64,000 nucleotides of DNA from Proteles cristata cristata. Its lineage: Eukaryota; Chordata; Mammalia; Carnivora; Hyaenidae. The translations under genes and the position numbers were made by a program. The DNA is taken from NCBI GenBank assembly GCA_017311185.1, contig JAESUZ010002383.1, forward strand, positions 434,001 to 498,000. Reading direction: 5' to 3'. Shown here piece by piece: positions 24,286 to 39,210 of this stretch. A model generated the notes under the pieces. The model did not search any database and was not told where the DNA came from. It saw only the letters and a list, made by a program, of their open reading frames with translations. Position 1 is the stretch's first letter; each line of letters starts with the position of its first letter.

Positions 24286-27200
24286 AATTTTAATTTTATT
24301 TTTATTTTACTTTTTTCTTTTATAGTTTATTGTCAAGTTAGTTTCCATATAACACCCAGTGCTCATCCCAATGAGTGCCCTCCTTCCTGCCCAGCACCCC
24401 TTTTCCCCTCTCCCCCATCCCCATCAATCCTCAGTTTGTTCTCAGTATTTAAAAGTCTCTTATGGTTTGCCTCCCTCCTTCTCCTTAACTATTTTTTCCC
24501 CTTCCCTCCCCCATGGTCCTCTGTTATGTTTCTCCTGTTCCACATATGAGAGAAAACATATGGTATCTGTCCTTCTCTGCCTGACTTATTTCACTTAGCA
24601 TAACACCCTCGAATTCCATCCATGTTGCTACAAATGGGAAGATTTCATTCTTTCTCATTGCCATGTAGTATTCCATTGTATAGATTAACCACATCTTCTT
24701 GATCCATTCGTCAGTTGATGGACATTTAGGCTCTTAACATGATTTGGCTATTGTTGAAAATGATGCTACGAACATTGGGGTACATGTGCCCCCTATGCAT
24801 CAGCACTCCTGTATCCCTTGGATAAATTCCTAGCAGTGCTATTGCTGGGTCATAGGGGAGTTCTATTGTTAATTTATTGAGGAACCTCCACACTGTTTTC
24901 CAGAGGGGCTGCACCAGCTTACATTCCCACCACCAGTGTAGGAGGGTGCCCATTTCTCAACATCCTCACCAGCATCTATAATCTCCTGATTTGTTCATTT
25001 TAGCCGCTCTGACTGGTGTGAGGTGGTATCATTGCTGTAAGTGGAGTATTAAAGTCCCCTGCAATTAGCACATTCTTACCAATAAGATTGTTTCTGTTTG
25101 TGATTAATCGTTTTATGTATTTGGATGCTCTCGAATTCGGTGCATAGACATTTATAACTGTTAGCTCTTCCTAATGGATAGACCCTGTAATTATTATATA
25201 ATGCCCTTCTTCATCTCTTGTTACTGCCTTAACTTTAAAGTCCAGTTTGTCCGATATAAGTATGGCTACTCCAGCTTTCTTCTGACTTTCAGTAGCATGA
25301 TAGACGTTTTCCCATTTTCCCATCCCTTCACTTTCAATCTGAAGGTGTCCTCAGGTCTAAAATGAGTCTCTTGTAGACAACAAATAGATGGATCTTGTTT
25401 TTTTTAATCCATTCTGATACCCTATGTCTTTTGATTAGAGCATTTAGTCCACTTACATTCAGTGTTATTATTGAAAAATATGGGTTTATAGTCATTGTGT
25501 TCTCGGTAGGATTCATGCTTGTGGTGGTGTCTCTGGTACCTTGTGTTCCTTGCAACATTTCCCTCATAGAGTCCCCCTCAGGATTTCTTGTAGGATGGGT
25601 TTAGTGGTGATGAATTCCTTCAATTTCTGTTTGTTTGGGAAGACCTGTATCTCTCCTTCTATTCTGAATGACAGGCTTGCTGGAGAAAGGATTCTTGGCT
25701 GCATATTTTTTCTGTTCATCACATTGAAGATTTCCTGGCATTCCTTTCTGACCTGCCAAGTTTCATTAGATAGGTCTGCAACCACTCTCGTATGTCTCCC
25801 TTTGTATGTTAGGGCCCTTTTCTCCCTAATTCTTCCTTCAGAATTCTCTCTTTATCCTTATATTTTGTCAGTTTCACTATGATATGTCATGCAGAAAGTC
25901 GATTCAAGTGACATCTGAGGGGAGTTCTCTGTGCCTCTTGGATTTCAGTGTCTGTTTCCTTCCCCAGATTGGGGATGTTCTCAGCTATAATTTGTTCAAA
26001 TACTCCTTCATTCCCTTTCTCTCTCCCTTATTATTCTGGAATCCCTATGACAGGGATATTATGCTGTTTGATTTCATCACTCAGTTCTCGAATTCTCCTT
26101 TTGTGCTCCTGGATCAATTTATCTCTCTTTTCCTTGGCTTTCTCTTTTTCTATAATTGTGCCTTCTAATTCACCTATTCTCCTCTCTGCCTCTTCAATCT
26201 GTGCAGTGGCTGCCTCTGTTTTTTACACAGCTCATTTACAGGATTTTTAAATTTATCACACTATTTTTAAAGTCCATAGTCTTTGTAGTAATAGCGTCTC
26301 TGGTGTCTTCCATGCCTTTCTCAAGCCCAACGTTTAATTTTATGGCTATTGTTCTAAATTCTTGGTCAGTTATGTTGCTTATATCTGTTTTGACCAATTC
26401 TTTAGCTGTCACTTGGAAATCTTCCTGGAATTACTTTAGAGGAGAGTTCTTCGGTTTCATCATTTTGGCTAGCTTTCTGTCTCTTGTAAGTTTTAAAAGC
26501 TTGTTATGCACTCTGCTCCTGTGAGTACTGCTGTATTAAAGGAGGCTCATAGACTGCCCAGGGCCTGTCTGTTCAGAAAGTGTTCTTTTAATGGTGTCCC
26601 TTGGTCTCTTTTGTTGTGACTTTGGTTATTTTATTGCCCTACTCGTAGTGATATTTAGAACTCTCTACCATGTGTACTTTTGCTTGTTTCTTGAGGTAGC
26701 TCTGGAAAGGAAAACAGACAAACAAACAGGGAACAAAAGCACTTAAACACACAAACAAGTCAAACAGACAAGCAAACCGAAAGGAAAAAAAACAAAACCA
26801 AAAACAACAAAAGACAGAGGACAGTCTAAAATCGTAAAATCAGAAATCCCAGTTACAAATAGAGAGCAGGGTGGAGGCAGTGCTGATGGAAGAGCATATA
26901 CAAAGAGAAATGACGGGTGGGGAGAAAGAGAAATTGAACATTGACTAGGCAGAGAGACTAAAAGGCTTAAATTAGAGAAAAAGGAGAATATGGCAGGAGG
27001 TGAGGAGAAAAAATAAATGAAAATAATTGTTACCCAGAGAAACTATACAGTCTGATTATTTCAAAGAGAGAGAAAATAAGGTAATGATGGAGGTGTAGAA
27101 CATGCATCAAGAGAATGGATTATATATACCTGTTTAAGCAAAGCTGTAACCAGAATACCCAGTTCAGAGGAGGGGAGAGACAAGAATGAGATAAGGGAGA

Positions 27201-28358
27201 ATATATCTGAATAGCAAGAATTGATCTAGAGTTAATCACAGCAAAGCATCAGTGCTGATCTTGGGAGAGGGGCTGTCTGTTTCCCCAGCATCCATCCAAC
27301 TTCCATAATAAAGCCACTCTCCAGCACGGATGGGCGTGGTTTGGTGTAGGCAGGTCTCGCCTCCACTGTGGTCCCTCCGACCACTCCCTGAGGCCCTGCC
27401 TTGGTGGTTGCGGGGAGAAAAATGGCGCCCCCCAGTCACCTCTCAAACCAGGCATTGCAAATCACTCTTTTGGGTCCAATCTCACTTTGCTGTGGGTGCA
27501 GCCAAAGTGGCCTGTGTTCTATTTCCCACACCCAGCCTCGTTTCCAGATCTTACTCTGTGCGCATTAGTGACATTGCCTGAAATGTAATCCTGCAAACTG
27601 GGCTGCTTCCTAGATGGGGATCAAGTAGGGGACTGGTTCCTCCTGATGCCAACTGCGACTGTGATCTGTTACATACCGTCTATCCCGGAGGGAATTTCTG
27701 AGACCGGGATACTCAGCCCAAAGAAAGCTCTGCAGTTAGAGATAGGATCTCTCTCCTAAAGCCCTGTGGTTAGAGATGTGACGATAGGATCCGTCTCCAT
27801 CCCGGGCCAAGTTTTTTTGTTTTTTCCTCTTCTTCAGGGACTGTTCTAAGATTCCCCAGCCACTGTTTCTCTTCCCTTTGTCTCTCTGCAGAGGGGGCTC
27901 CCTCCCCTCTGTTCCGCCGGGTCTCAGCCCATTTTTATCTTTCCCAGTCGCAGTCACACACCTGTGAGGCTGTCTTCTTAGTGGACTCCATCTCTTTTCC
28001 TCCCAGACTCCTGCAGTTCAGAGTCCTTTGGCTTCAGCCCTTTTTTGTTTGAGAGATGCAGACAGGCAGGAAGTACGGAGATCCTTATTTCTTTTTTAAA
28101 AATTTTTAAATGTTTTTATTTATTTTTGAGACAGAGATAGAGACAGCATGAGCAGGGGAGGGTCAGAGAGTGGGAGAAACAGAATCCGAAGACAGGCTCC
28201 AGGCTCTGAGCTAGTTGTCAGCACAGAGCTTGACCTGGGACTCGAACCCACGAACCATGAGATCATGACCTGAGCCGAAGTCAAATGCTTTTCCAACTGA
28301 GCCACTTAGGCGCCCCATGGATCTCCTTATTTCTCCACCATCTTGCCCCTGTATCTGG
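24286..28358 (-). mobile_element. LINE-1, internally deleted, antisense in PACRGL intron
   Basis: A 5'-intact L1 on the - strand: 5' end at about 28352 (caagatggtgg on the - strand), 5' UTR 26.5-28.35 kb, decayed ORF1 about 25.56-26.48 kb, the start of ORF2 at about 25.03-25.52 kb, then the 3' end at 24.3-25.02 kb. A junction near 25030-25040 joins the endonuclease region directly to the end of ORF2, so the reverse transcriptase region is missing. Ten-bp flanks AATAACTTTT at 24276-24285 and 28359-28368 look like the target duplication. A SINE interrupts the 5' UTR at 28093-28316. Confidence 0.85.
28093..28316 (-). mobile_element. CAN-SINE inserted in LINE-1 5' UTR
   Basis: Splits the 5' UTR of the L1 at 24286-28358; CCTTATTTCT at 28083-28092 and 28325-28334 marks the target duplication. 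The SINE is therefore younger than that L1. Confidence 0.92.
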
Positions 28359-28745
28359 AATAACTTTTGCTACTATTATAGTTTTAAACCTCAATGACAT
28401 TTCATCTGTGTGTTTTAACTTCAAACATATGTGTTTTTTCCAGAGGAAAAAAGCTAATTCTAAACTTACATCCTTAAATGTATTTTTAAATTACTGCAAG
28501 TGATTTAAAAATATTTTTGCCTAGTTACATCTTTGAAAAAGATTAGTCAGTTTATGTTTTATAATTTAAACAACTATATTTTATTTGATTATGTTCAAAA
28601 TAGTATGTGATAAAATATTAACTTTCTGTGCCTAAATTCTCTAAGTAGCAACTGTATTGAAATCATGTATACTGTACTATTTAACCATTGTGATTCATCA
28701 TCTCTAAAATGGACTTTGGGAATAGATACAGAGTTAATTTATTCT

Positions 28746-28952
28746 TTTGTTTTTAACCTTTTTTTAAATGTTTATTTATTTTTGAGAGAGAGAGAGAGCA
28801 GAAGAGGAGCAGAGAGAGAGGGAGACAGAAGATCGTAAGTGGGCTCAGTGCTGAGAGTGTAGAGCCCCATGTAGGGCTTGAACCCATAAACCATGAGATC
28901 ATGACCTGAGCCAAAGTCGGACGCTTAACCAACTGCGCAACCGAGACTTCCC
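28746..28952 (-). mobile_element. CAN-SINE in PACRGL intron
   Basis: Perfect 17-bp duplication CAGAGTTAATTTATTCT at 28729-28745 and 28953-28969. Confidence 0.95.
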
Positions 28953-29468
28953 CAGAGTTAATTTATTCTAAACATAATATGTAGACAAACTGAAAGTTGT
29001 GAAATTATATATCTAAGCAAACACATTCGAGCATGTTTATGAAAGCCTTGCTCTGTCTTCAACTCTACAACCCCCGCCTATCATAAGCCTTTGGTTTTTG
29101 TAGAAGTATAAAACCAGTTTGGAGAAATTACAGGGTCTCTGACCATCTAGACCATCCGCATTTGACCAGAGGGTAAGTAGGAGATGTGCTGGAGACTGAA
29201 GACAAATCTGTTTTCCCTGTACCCAACGCTTCTTCCCCATGTAGCCCTCACCTTGAAAGTCACAGTCATGGGGGGTAGAAAGATGTATTATCTTTATTAT
29301 ATTTAATTATGATGTTCCTATTTAATAGTATCTATCCATATTATATTTATCATGTATGTGATTCCAGCTTCCATCAAGCCTTCTGAAACAAGTTAGGAGT
29401 AAAAAAGAAATAGGGTGTGGTTGTGATTGTGGGTCCAGATTGTTTTCCTCAGGTGTGTTGCCAGGTAG

Positions 29469-29678
<210 letters not shown>

Positions 29679-31221
29679 TAAATCAATACAGGTTATAACT
29701 GACCATGCTGTTTAAAATAATTGAGTAAAATCAATAACAGTATTTAGTTTAAATGTATTGAACATTTTATATGCCAGGAGTTTGAAATAAAGGTGACTTA
29801 TTTACACTTTGGCTGTTGGACTGGTCTAGATCGTGGGGCATAGTTGAAGAAAATCATTTCAATTCCAAAATAGAATTACAAATAGATCTATAATGTAAGA
29901 ACTGGATTGAACTAGTTTCTGAAATAAGCCAAGCATTCATAGGCTTGGGTAAGTTGCAGATAAACTGTCTGAAACTGAAAGCTTACAATTTAATGGAATT
30001 GTTTCATTATTTTTTGAAATATTTGAAAAATTTTTTTAATTATATTTATTGAAATTATATTTATTGATGAGTACATATGGTGCTTTTTGCTCAATTTTAA
30101 TACAGTTTTTGCCACCTTTTGGGATAGACATCAGAACTGTTTTAAAGAAAACAATATAATTACTGATAGAGTGATACCATTTTAAGATTTCACTACCAAG
30201 AAACATTTCTTTCTTCTAAGTGTATCCAGTTATAGCCTGTTTTAGATGATGGGAAATGTTGTTTTCATTGTGGAAAGATTAACCACAACATTACTTCTGT
30301 TGTTTTCTAAAATTCAAGAAATGTAGTTTTTAATGGTATCTGCAGATTTGGAGGAATGAGCTCAAGAGGCATTCCTCATTATTTATGGTTATTATTTTTG
30401 TATTTTATTCTGAAGCAAAGTGGTATTTTCAGGTTCTTACACCCCACTCCCTACTCTAAACAATTGTGGTTGCTAAAATTGTAAAAATGTTACCAAGGCC
30501 TCTTGCTAAACGCTAAAGAAGGTGTCAAGAACTTGAGAACATTACAGAAGGTTGAAGACACATTTGAGGGTGATGAGTAACTTCACTGTCATGATTATGA
30601 TGATGATTCCCTTGATGTAGTTACATTTGAAAACCTGTATCACATCTTACACTTTGTAACCATGTGCAGTTTATCACATGTTGGTTATGCCTCAGTAAGG
30701 GCTGGTAAGGAAAAAACATTAAAAAAGCCACAGCAGCAGCGGTGATGAGCTCAAGGGGCTACCATTTTGTAACCTGCGTGGCCTGTTTCACCTCCTGGCC
30801 TCTGTATCCTGTGGTTTAACAGAGCTGAAATCTGGCTTGTATTCAGACAGTTACGTTTAAAGAATCTATATCTGAAAAATAATGTTCCATATAAAACAAC
30901 TTACTGTTTCTAATTATATTTATTTGCACATTGGTAGGTTATTTATTTTCTTATAATTATGACTGAAACATGTCAAATGTAGCATTTGTATTAAGACGCA
31001 CAGCAGCATGCTTGAATTCCAAAACTGTAGGCTGAACACATGTGGAGTTTAGTTTCGCCACCAAACAATTTTGTTGAGAGGGTAGGAGTTTGTAGGATAA
31101 TAGACTTTGCTGTATAAGATGCCTCCATAATAACATTGCCAGCCATGATATTCCTACGTGTTACAGAGTAGTTGTAATATGATCATGTTGTAAAAAGAGT
31201 ATGAATGTGTTAGATAATTAG

Positions 31222-31476
<255 letters not shown>

Positions 31477-32338
31477 TAAGAGCCAAGCAAAAGTCATTAA
31501 ACCACCAACACTCCCTTAGGAACTAATTATGGTCAGTATATGTTTATTAGAAACTGATTAATCAGCTTTATAAACAAGTTAGTCTACACAGGGGCTTGTA
31601 GATAAGTGGATGAAATATTCACACTTAATTCCAAAAAAGTACTTGGAATTATATTGAACGAGTCATATCAGGAGATATCACCAGTGGTTTAACTTTAATT
31701 ACATTAGATCGCAATGGGTGGTTGATCTATTTCTGTACAGCCAGTCGTGGTTAATGTGAATGTGATATGTCTCTTAGGGAACTGATACTAACTACCTAAA
31801 CGTCCCTTTGGAAAGTTCTCTGGGCTTTTGCCTACCTGGACATTTTAAGTAGAATGTCAGGGAGATCACTTTTATAGAGGATTTTTAAGAAAATTTCTGA
31901 TAGATTCCTTTATATTATTTAATGTATCAGGAAGAGGTTGGTAGAGTATTAGCTTGAAGTGGGTCAGTGGTCTCTTCTGTGAAATTTATTCCCTAAGTTA
32001 GAGTCACGAGTTGGGAAATGAATTAACCAGTTGTCTTATGTTTAAATTATAGATACCTGTCTTTTGTAAGAGTTAAGGATCATTTTTGTTGGTCTTTGTT
32101 TTTCTTAATTTGTATCTCAACTTACAAAATCATTTTGGTTTAATAACTGTATGTTTTTATGGGTAGCCTATTTTGAAATGCAGTTTTGATCGAAGTCTTT
32201 TAAACTTGGTATAAAAAACTTAAAAACGTATCAATTTCCATTAGTTCTTTACAGTTTTTCCTTTTTTATATGGCAGCAAACCATTTTTTAGATGAATCAC
32301 ACAAGTATAATGACACCTTTGAAAACAAGCTCCAGTCA

Positions 32339-32560
32339 GGGGTGCCTCAGTGGCTCCGTTGGTTAAGCACCCCACTCTTGATTTCAGCTCAGGTCATGAT
32401 CTCACAGTATGTGAGATCAGATCAAGCCCCGCATCTGGGTCTGGGCTGACCATGAGGAGCCTGCTTGGGATTTTCTCTTTCCCTTCTGCCCCTCCCCTGT
32501 GAGCCTGTGCACCTGCACACTAGTGCTCTCTCTCTCAAAAATAAACATTAAAAAAAAATT
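32339..32560 (+). mobile_element. CAN-SINE
   Basis: Older copy, head ggggtgcctcagtggctccg, with gctccag flanks on both sides. Confidence 0.9.
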
Positions 32561-33290
32561 GCTCCAGCTAATCACAAGGTGAGGGGAGTGCTTTAATTTG
32601 TGGAGTCCCTAAAATGATTCTGTGTTTAGTTGAGATTACATAAAGTCAGTCCTTTAAGTAATCGTTTTCCAAACATCAGTGCCTTCATTTCTGTATTGGG
32701 TAGATTGTTAGCCTTTCCCTCTACCTATTTAATGATGGAGAAGTACTAACAGAGCCACCGCTATGGAAATCCACTTCTCCTCTTGACCTGATCTGTCATC
32801 TCTGAAATGACCAGGATAGGCACACTCATAGCATGATAGAAGCTGTGTTCCGAAGTGGTTTGGTCGTGCTTGGCAGTGTGGGAAGGGAAGTGTTTGGTCA
32901 CTGTTGGGAAGCAGATAGTTTGGTCTAAAGGACGAATTGGTTCAAAATTTAATTTTTTAGGCATGACTTTGCAGCCAGTTATATTTATTCACAGATAATA
33001 ATTAGTCAAACTGAGGGAGTATTGCTATTGCTTTTTTTGTATTATGGTCTTATGTATTATTTTGATGCAAAGTGATGGATTAAATCATAGAAAAGTACTA
33101 TCTAATACTTTCTAATGCATTGAAGGTGAAAAACAGAAATGATACGGGGTTTTTTTTCATATTTTTATTTCACATTTCAATGTTAAAAATGACATTTAAA
33201 ATCTTAACCGTGGTTTTTGGACATAGGAAAAGATGTTTTTTAAATATCTTAATATAAAATATTTAAATATGAAGGAAAAACAATATTTTA

Positions 33291-33518
33291 TTTTATTTTA
33301 TTATTATTATTTTTTAAGTTTTTATTATTTCTAGGAGAGAGAGAGACAGCGTGAGCAGGGGAGGGTCAGAGAGAGAGGGAGTCATAGACTGAAACAGGCT
33401 CCAGGCTCTGAGCTGGCAGTCAGCACAGAGCCCGACGCGGGGCTCGAACCCACGAACCGCGAGATCATGACCTAAGCGAAAGTCGGACGCTTAACCGACT
33501 AAGCCGCCCAGACGCCCC
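33291..33518 (-). mobile_element. CAN-SINE, young, antisense in PACRGL
   Basis: Duplication AAAAACAATATTTTA shared by both flanks (33276-33290 and 33521-33535). Its antisense tail reads ttttattatttctag|gagag in the PACRGL sense, an acceptor-like sequence about 0.7 kb upstream of coding exon 5. Confidence 0.95.
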
Positions 33519-34028
33519 GAAAAAACAATATTTTAGAAACTCATTAAACAAGTTGTGAAATCACCGTAAAGGTAGGAGGTCCAGTAATTACGCATTCATA
33601 AAGTTGTGGTTATAAAAGATCAGTGTAGACTGATTTTCTGTGCTTTCAGATGGTATTTGGGAGTATACACAATGTTCTTAGTATCCTAAGTGAGGGTTTC
33701 TTTTTCTTTTTTTTATTTACCTTTCGTCTCTCTCCCTCCCTCCTTTTATTTTCTTCCTTCCTTTTCTTTTTTTAGATTTCTTTTATTTTTCCTTGCTTTC
33801 CTTTTACTTCTTCCTGTTCCTTTCATTTTTAAAATCTTTTTCTTCCTTCCTGTGGGTAGAAATTCTTCCTGTCCCACGCATGTCCTTTGTTCTGCAATTT
33901 CAGGGTTTAACTGAAATTGTAATTATTGAAATTGTAAATCACGAATAGGAAAACCATAATGAAACTTGATTTTCATTTAGACTAGTAAGAATTCAATTTT
34001 GTTGTTAGTATAACCAGGTGCTTAGTAA

Positions 34029-34310
<282 letters not shown>

Positions 34311-34638
34311 TAGGCCCTGGTTGTTCAGGGACAGGTGATTACTTACCTGCAGACACCTGTGGAAGATACAGGCCAGGGAAGAAGGGCCATTTTGAGTAAT
34401 CAGAGAAAGTAAGAAACCTCAGAGCAGTCTTGCCGCTTGCTGTGCTATGGCCAAGTTCATGTTTCAGCCAAGCCGGAAATGTGTTTGCTTTGCTTCTACA
34501 CAGTCCAGCATTAAAGGATATTTTCGAGATTCGGGGTTTAGTGGCTTGTCTTCTGATTTTGAATGTTCAGTCTTAACTTTTTTCTCCACCTCCTCGCCCT
34601 TTCTTTTTACTTGTCTTTCCTCTTCCCTGTACCGCTGA

Positions 34639-34824
<186 letters not shown>

Positions 34825-34885
34825 TGATCTGTGGCTTCCAGCTAGTCACTAACTGATTCAGCACTCCTAAAAAACTACCTAATTC

Positions 34886-34978
34886 TTATTTTTTAAAAAT
34901 ATTTATTGATTTGAGAGAGAGAGGAAGGGACAGAGAGAGAGAGAGAGAGAGAAAGTGCAAGCGGGGGAGGGGACAAGG
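34886..34978 (-). mobile_element. CAN-SINE 3' fragment
   Basis: Only the A-rich tail and CT tract remain (seen as T-rich then (GA)n). It lies just 3' of PACRGL coding exon 6. Confidence 0.75.
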
Positions 34979-35159
34979 ATGAATGAACAGTACAGCGGTA
35001 TTATGCCCGTGTTGACTAGCTGTGGATTATACGGGCAGCTCACCCACCCTCCTGTGTAATGGTGCATTGCCACACTCAAGATTTTCTATTTCTTTGTTTC
35101 TCCTTGTAAGTTTTTTAGTGAGTCCGTAAGTAGTGTTCAGGATGAGGTCTTTTCCCGTT

Positions 35160-36120
35160 ATGTGTAGTTTAATCCTTAAACAGATACACACTGGGCTGCT
35201 GGACAGTTCAGGGGGTCCCCAAACCGTCTCGGGCTGTTAGAAGGACTCATGAAACTCAGAAAGCTGTTAAACGGTTTCAGTTCATCCCAGTGAAGGGCTA
35301 CCGAGTAAAATCCGCAAAGGAAGGAGGTGCACAGAGCAGAGCCCAGGACGCACAAGTTGTGGTGGGTCCCGTTGTCCTCCCTCTCAGTGAAGCTGGGTGG
35401 ACAGTACTCGCTTCTTCCAGCCGTGGCGTCCAGGCTTCCTATCAGGGTGCCGTCAAGCAAGCATGACTGGCTGCTTGCATGCTTGTTCTTCGTCTCCAGC
35501 CTCTTCAGAAGCTGAGCTGAGATCATGTGGCCTGAGGCCCCCACGTAAACAAAAGCTCTTATCTGGCAGGATCAGAACAGGGCTTAGAGGTTTCCATCCA
35601 GGAGCCAGGGACAAGGGCCTATCCTTTCGTTAGATGGAGTTAATCCTTTACTGTACACACTAATAAAAACATTAAAGTCCTTGCTGGAATAACCCACAAC
35701 TAGCCTTTCTCTGTGTGCATCTTCTGTAGTTCAGAACTGAGACATGCTTTACATTCATAGTTTCCCTGTTTTGTTTTGTTTTTTCTTGGACCCATCCATT
35801 GGAGAGATCCTAGAACTGTGTGTTTAACGTTTTACTCTGCGGAGAGAATATACACCCCAGGAGCACCTGGTGAAGCCTATAGACAGTGGGGCTGGTAGTG
35901 AATCTATCAAGATTGCTGTGCTGTGGTCAGGAATGTTGGGAAATGAGTTCCCACCAGCACCAGGTGTTTGATGGAGAGAAGCACTGTGGGAATAGACCTA
36001 AACCATATCGGGCAAGCCTTAGGAGAGAAGGAGATTCCTTCTTCCTGTTTGCTTACAACCTTTAGGTCAGCAGGTTATACCTGACTAACCACAGGAATTT
36101 CACCCTAATATATAAAATGA
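35160..36120. repeat. Possible old LTR in PACRGL intron
   Basis: The run from ggactcatgaaactcagaaa through cccagtgaagggctaccgag and on to about 36.1 kb resembles a diverged mammalian LTR. No coding content was recognised. Low certainty. Confidence 0.3.
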
Positions 36121-36464
36121 CTTACTGATTGATTGTTCCATCCAGAAATCCAACATTTTAACAAATCTGTTGCTCTCTGACCTTTTGTTTTGTGCCAAGT
36201 ATTATGCGAGGCACCGGGACTATAATGCTGAACTTGTTTTCTTTTAACAAATAATAGTGATGTCTATTATATATAAATTTCAATGAGATGTTTTCTAAAA
36301 GAAGCCTTGGGATCTAAAACAAATTAAGTGGTGTTTGTGTACTTAACTATACAGTAAGGACTCAATGATTATATTTCTGGTTAGCATACACCTTAGTGAA
36401 GTTTTACTTAGGCCTGTGGTGAATATTGTTACTTTTTCAAATCATTCTCTCAATCTTATTTTAA

Positions 36465-36560
<96 letters not shown>

Positions 36561-37063
36561 TGATTCCTTACATCATGTTTTCTTTTTGTTTGTTTTGGTT
36601 TTGTTTTCTACTTTTACACTATAAAACTGACTGTATAATGTGTATTTTTTCAGCCACAAGTCACCATGTGGAGTTAATATTTTCATTTGAGAGCTTGGAG
36701 TTTCCATCTTTTGTAGGTCACACAGTTTCTAAGCATTGGGATGTATTAGAAACTGTGTTATTAGCACAGGGCCGTATACTTCCTCTGCACTGACTATACA
36801 GCTCTCCACCTGGGGCACCTTCACGGGTTTTTTTTTCTTTATTTTGGGTGTTTTTGCTTAGACCATTGGAAAGTTCAGAAAACAGAAGGATTAACACAGA
36901 GAGCTCATTGACAAAAGTACTTTTTTTTCTTTCATGTGCCATTTTTCTGTCTAAAAAATTTACAATTTTCCCATCTTCAAAGATTGAGGTGAGATTTCCA
37001 GACGGCTGCAATATCATGTCTGGAAGTGCACACTGTCCGGAACGTGTATGTGCGCACGCGCGT

Positions 37064-37064
<1 letters not shown>

Positions 37065-37112
<48 letters not shown>
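37065..37112. repeat. (CA)n microsatellite in PACRGL last intron
   Basis: About 24 CA units, preceded by an alternating purine-pyrimidine stretch tgtgcgcacgcgcgtgca. Confidence 0.97.
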
Positions 37113-37116
<4 letters not shown>

Positions 37117-37320
37117 AGAATGGATCAAATTATTCTGACTTTCAAGAATGTGTAAGAATGTGGGGGACCCCTGGGGGGGCTCATTATTATATGTGTGGTG
37201 TCAAATAGCTAGCTTAATTGAATTTTCATCATTTAAAGAAGTGTTCACATAATCTAGTCCTGGAAATATTTCTGTAAAGCAGTGATCCTATCTTGTTTCG
37301 GAGATTATATTTAATCAGAT

Positions 37321-37497
37321 TTTTTTTTTTTAAGTTTATTTATTTTGAGAGTTATGGGGGAGTAGAGAGAGAGAATCCCAAGTAGGCTCCACGCTGTCAG
37401 GGCAGCATGGCTCGAACTCCAGAAGCATGAACTGAACTGAGCTGAAATCAAGAGCCAGATGCTCAACCTACTGAGCCCCCCTACCCCGTGCCCCGAC
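37321..37497 (-). mobile_element. CAN-SINE in last PACRGL intron
   Basis: Perfect 12-bp duplication ATTTAATCAGAT at 37309-37320 and 37498-37509. Confidence 0.93.
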
Positions 37498-38799
37498 ATT
37501 TAATCAGATCTTAATGATAGGTTTGCATGTGATTGTTTTAACATTGCAGAACTTAGTTTCATTGTAGGTACTTTCTAGAGGAATCAGAAATGTATGTATG
37601 TATGTATGTGATCATATACAATTTTAAAATGTGAGATATGTTAGTTTCAGCTTTGTCTAAATTACCCAGTTTGACCAATTGCAGTGACTTTTAAAATTGA
37701 TTATATTCTTTCTGTGATGAATGCCTAGAATAAAGCTTAGGAGGAGCAAGTAAGTCCCTAGACTAGTAGGTACTGGATTCCGTTGCTGTGTTTGGAGGAT
37801 TAGCATTCAGACACCTTGTTGAGAGGCATAGAACCATACCCTAGCCAATCCAGGGTCTCTCCTCAAGAGAAGGGAAATTTTTTTGCTTATAAATGCGCTT
37901 CTGAGAGTTGGAATGCAAAATAATTTGCCAGTTCCTCCTCTGTGAGATGCAAGTAAACAGATGCTAAATAGTGAAGGCTCAGTCTCCAATAGGAAACTCT
38001 TCGCAGGGGGTTTCACACATCCTGTGGAAAGGGCTGGCCCAGCACTTGAGGTTTCCTGAGGAGGCATGGGGAGGAGGGCATAGTTCAAGTAAATAAACTT
38101 TAGACGGAGCATACTAAGGTTTGGAGGACACAGAGGAGTGTAGATGAGCGCCCCCCCCAACACCCTGGAGTTGGGGGGAGGCTCCTCTTATTGCCACTCA
38201 GTGTTATTATTTTGAATCTTACTCATATGGAATAAAAAAGATTTTGAAGTTAAGTATTGTTTATCCCTTCAGAGCTTTTCCTCTTCTTGTTCTCTACTTC
38301 TAATGTCTTATATAATATTTTAATAATTTAATAATAATATTGGGTCAGAGATTTTCTGTTGGCGTACTGTTCAAAACTGATCAGACTTTCCACTGGCCTA
38401 ATTACCCTTGTGCCTGCTTTCGGTACTTTGCAGTCTTCCCCGATAATAACAAATGCCCTTCTTTCCCTTCAAAAACTGAAATGTTAATATATATTTCTCT
38501 GTCTTTAAATAGGAGAGCTGAGTCTTTAAAAGACTCTTCTCGGTATTTCAGTTTCTCGTTTCTTGGGGCTCGTGGGTTCCACAGTGATGGGAACACTCAG
38601 CTTTGGGGCGGACAGGAAAGTGACTTACAGTCACAGTGTCATTTTCTTACAACTAATCAGTTGACTACCTGCCTTCAGTGGCAGCTGGTTCACTCTTACC
38701 TTGACTGAATTTTCTTCCTAAGTCAGAGGCACGTTTCTCTGGGAAAAGGTACGTACTTGCACACATCCCAGTCTTTATTGAACATGTGGGAAGTGATTA

Positions 38800-39010
38800 C
38801 GTGTCACGTCCTCAGTGGAGTACTGTTTAGACATTATATCCATCTAATCATCCCTGAAGCCCTCAGCAGTAGAATTTGTTATGATCCCCCTTTAAAGATC
38901 TAAAAACTGAGGCTCAAAGAGAGAATGAGCCCCAGATTTGACAGTGAAGCGACTGGCAGAAGCTGGATTCACATGCTGGTGATCTGGGTCCTACGAAGTC
39001 TGCAGTTAGA
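38800..39010 (-). mobile_element. MIR in last PACRGL intron
   Basis: ctaaaaactgaggctcaaag and gaagcgactggcagaagctg match the reversed MIR core. It ends about 200 bp before the terminal exon. Confidence 0.6.
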
Positions 39011-39210
39011 AATTGTTTAAAACAACCAGAGACAACCTATAGTTTATTCAACTCATAAAAAGTGTTCCACTTCTCATTCCATCATTCTGTTCTCATTCCG
39101 TTTGGTTTGAGTTTCGGCACTTGTTTAGGCTTGCTCCAACAAATGTCATTAGTACCTGTCCGGGGGACCCTGCATGATACTAACGAAACGATGTTGTTTC
39201 CTGTTGACAG

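Noticed and set aside
36718..37128. 136-codon - strand frame rich in Cys-Val
   Set aside because: The Cys-Val repeat is just the translated (CA)n microsatellite.
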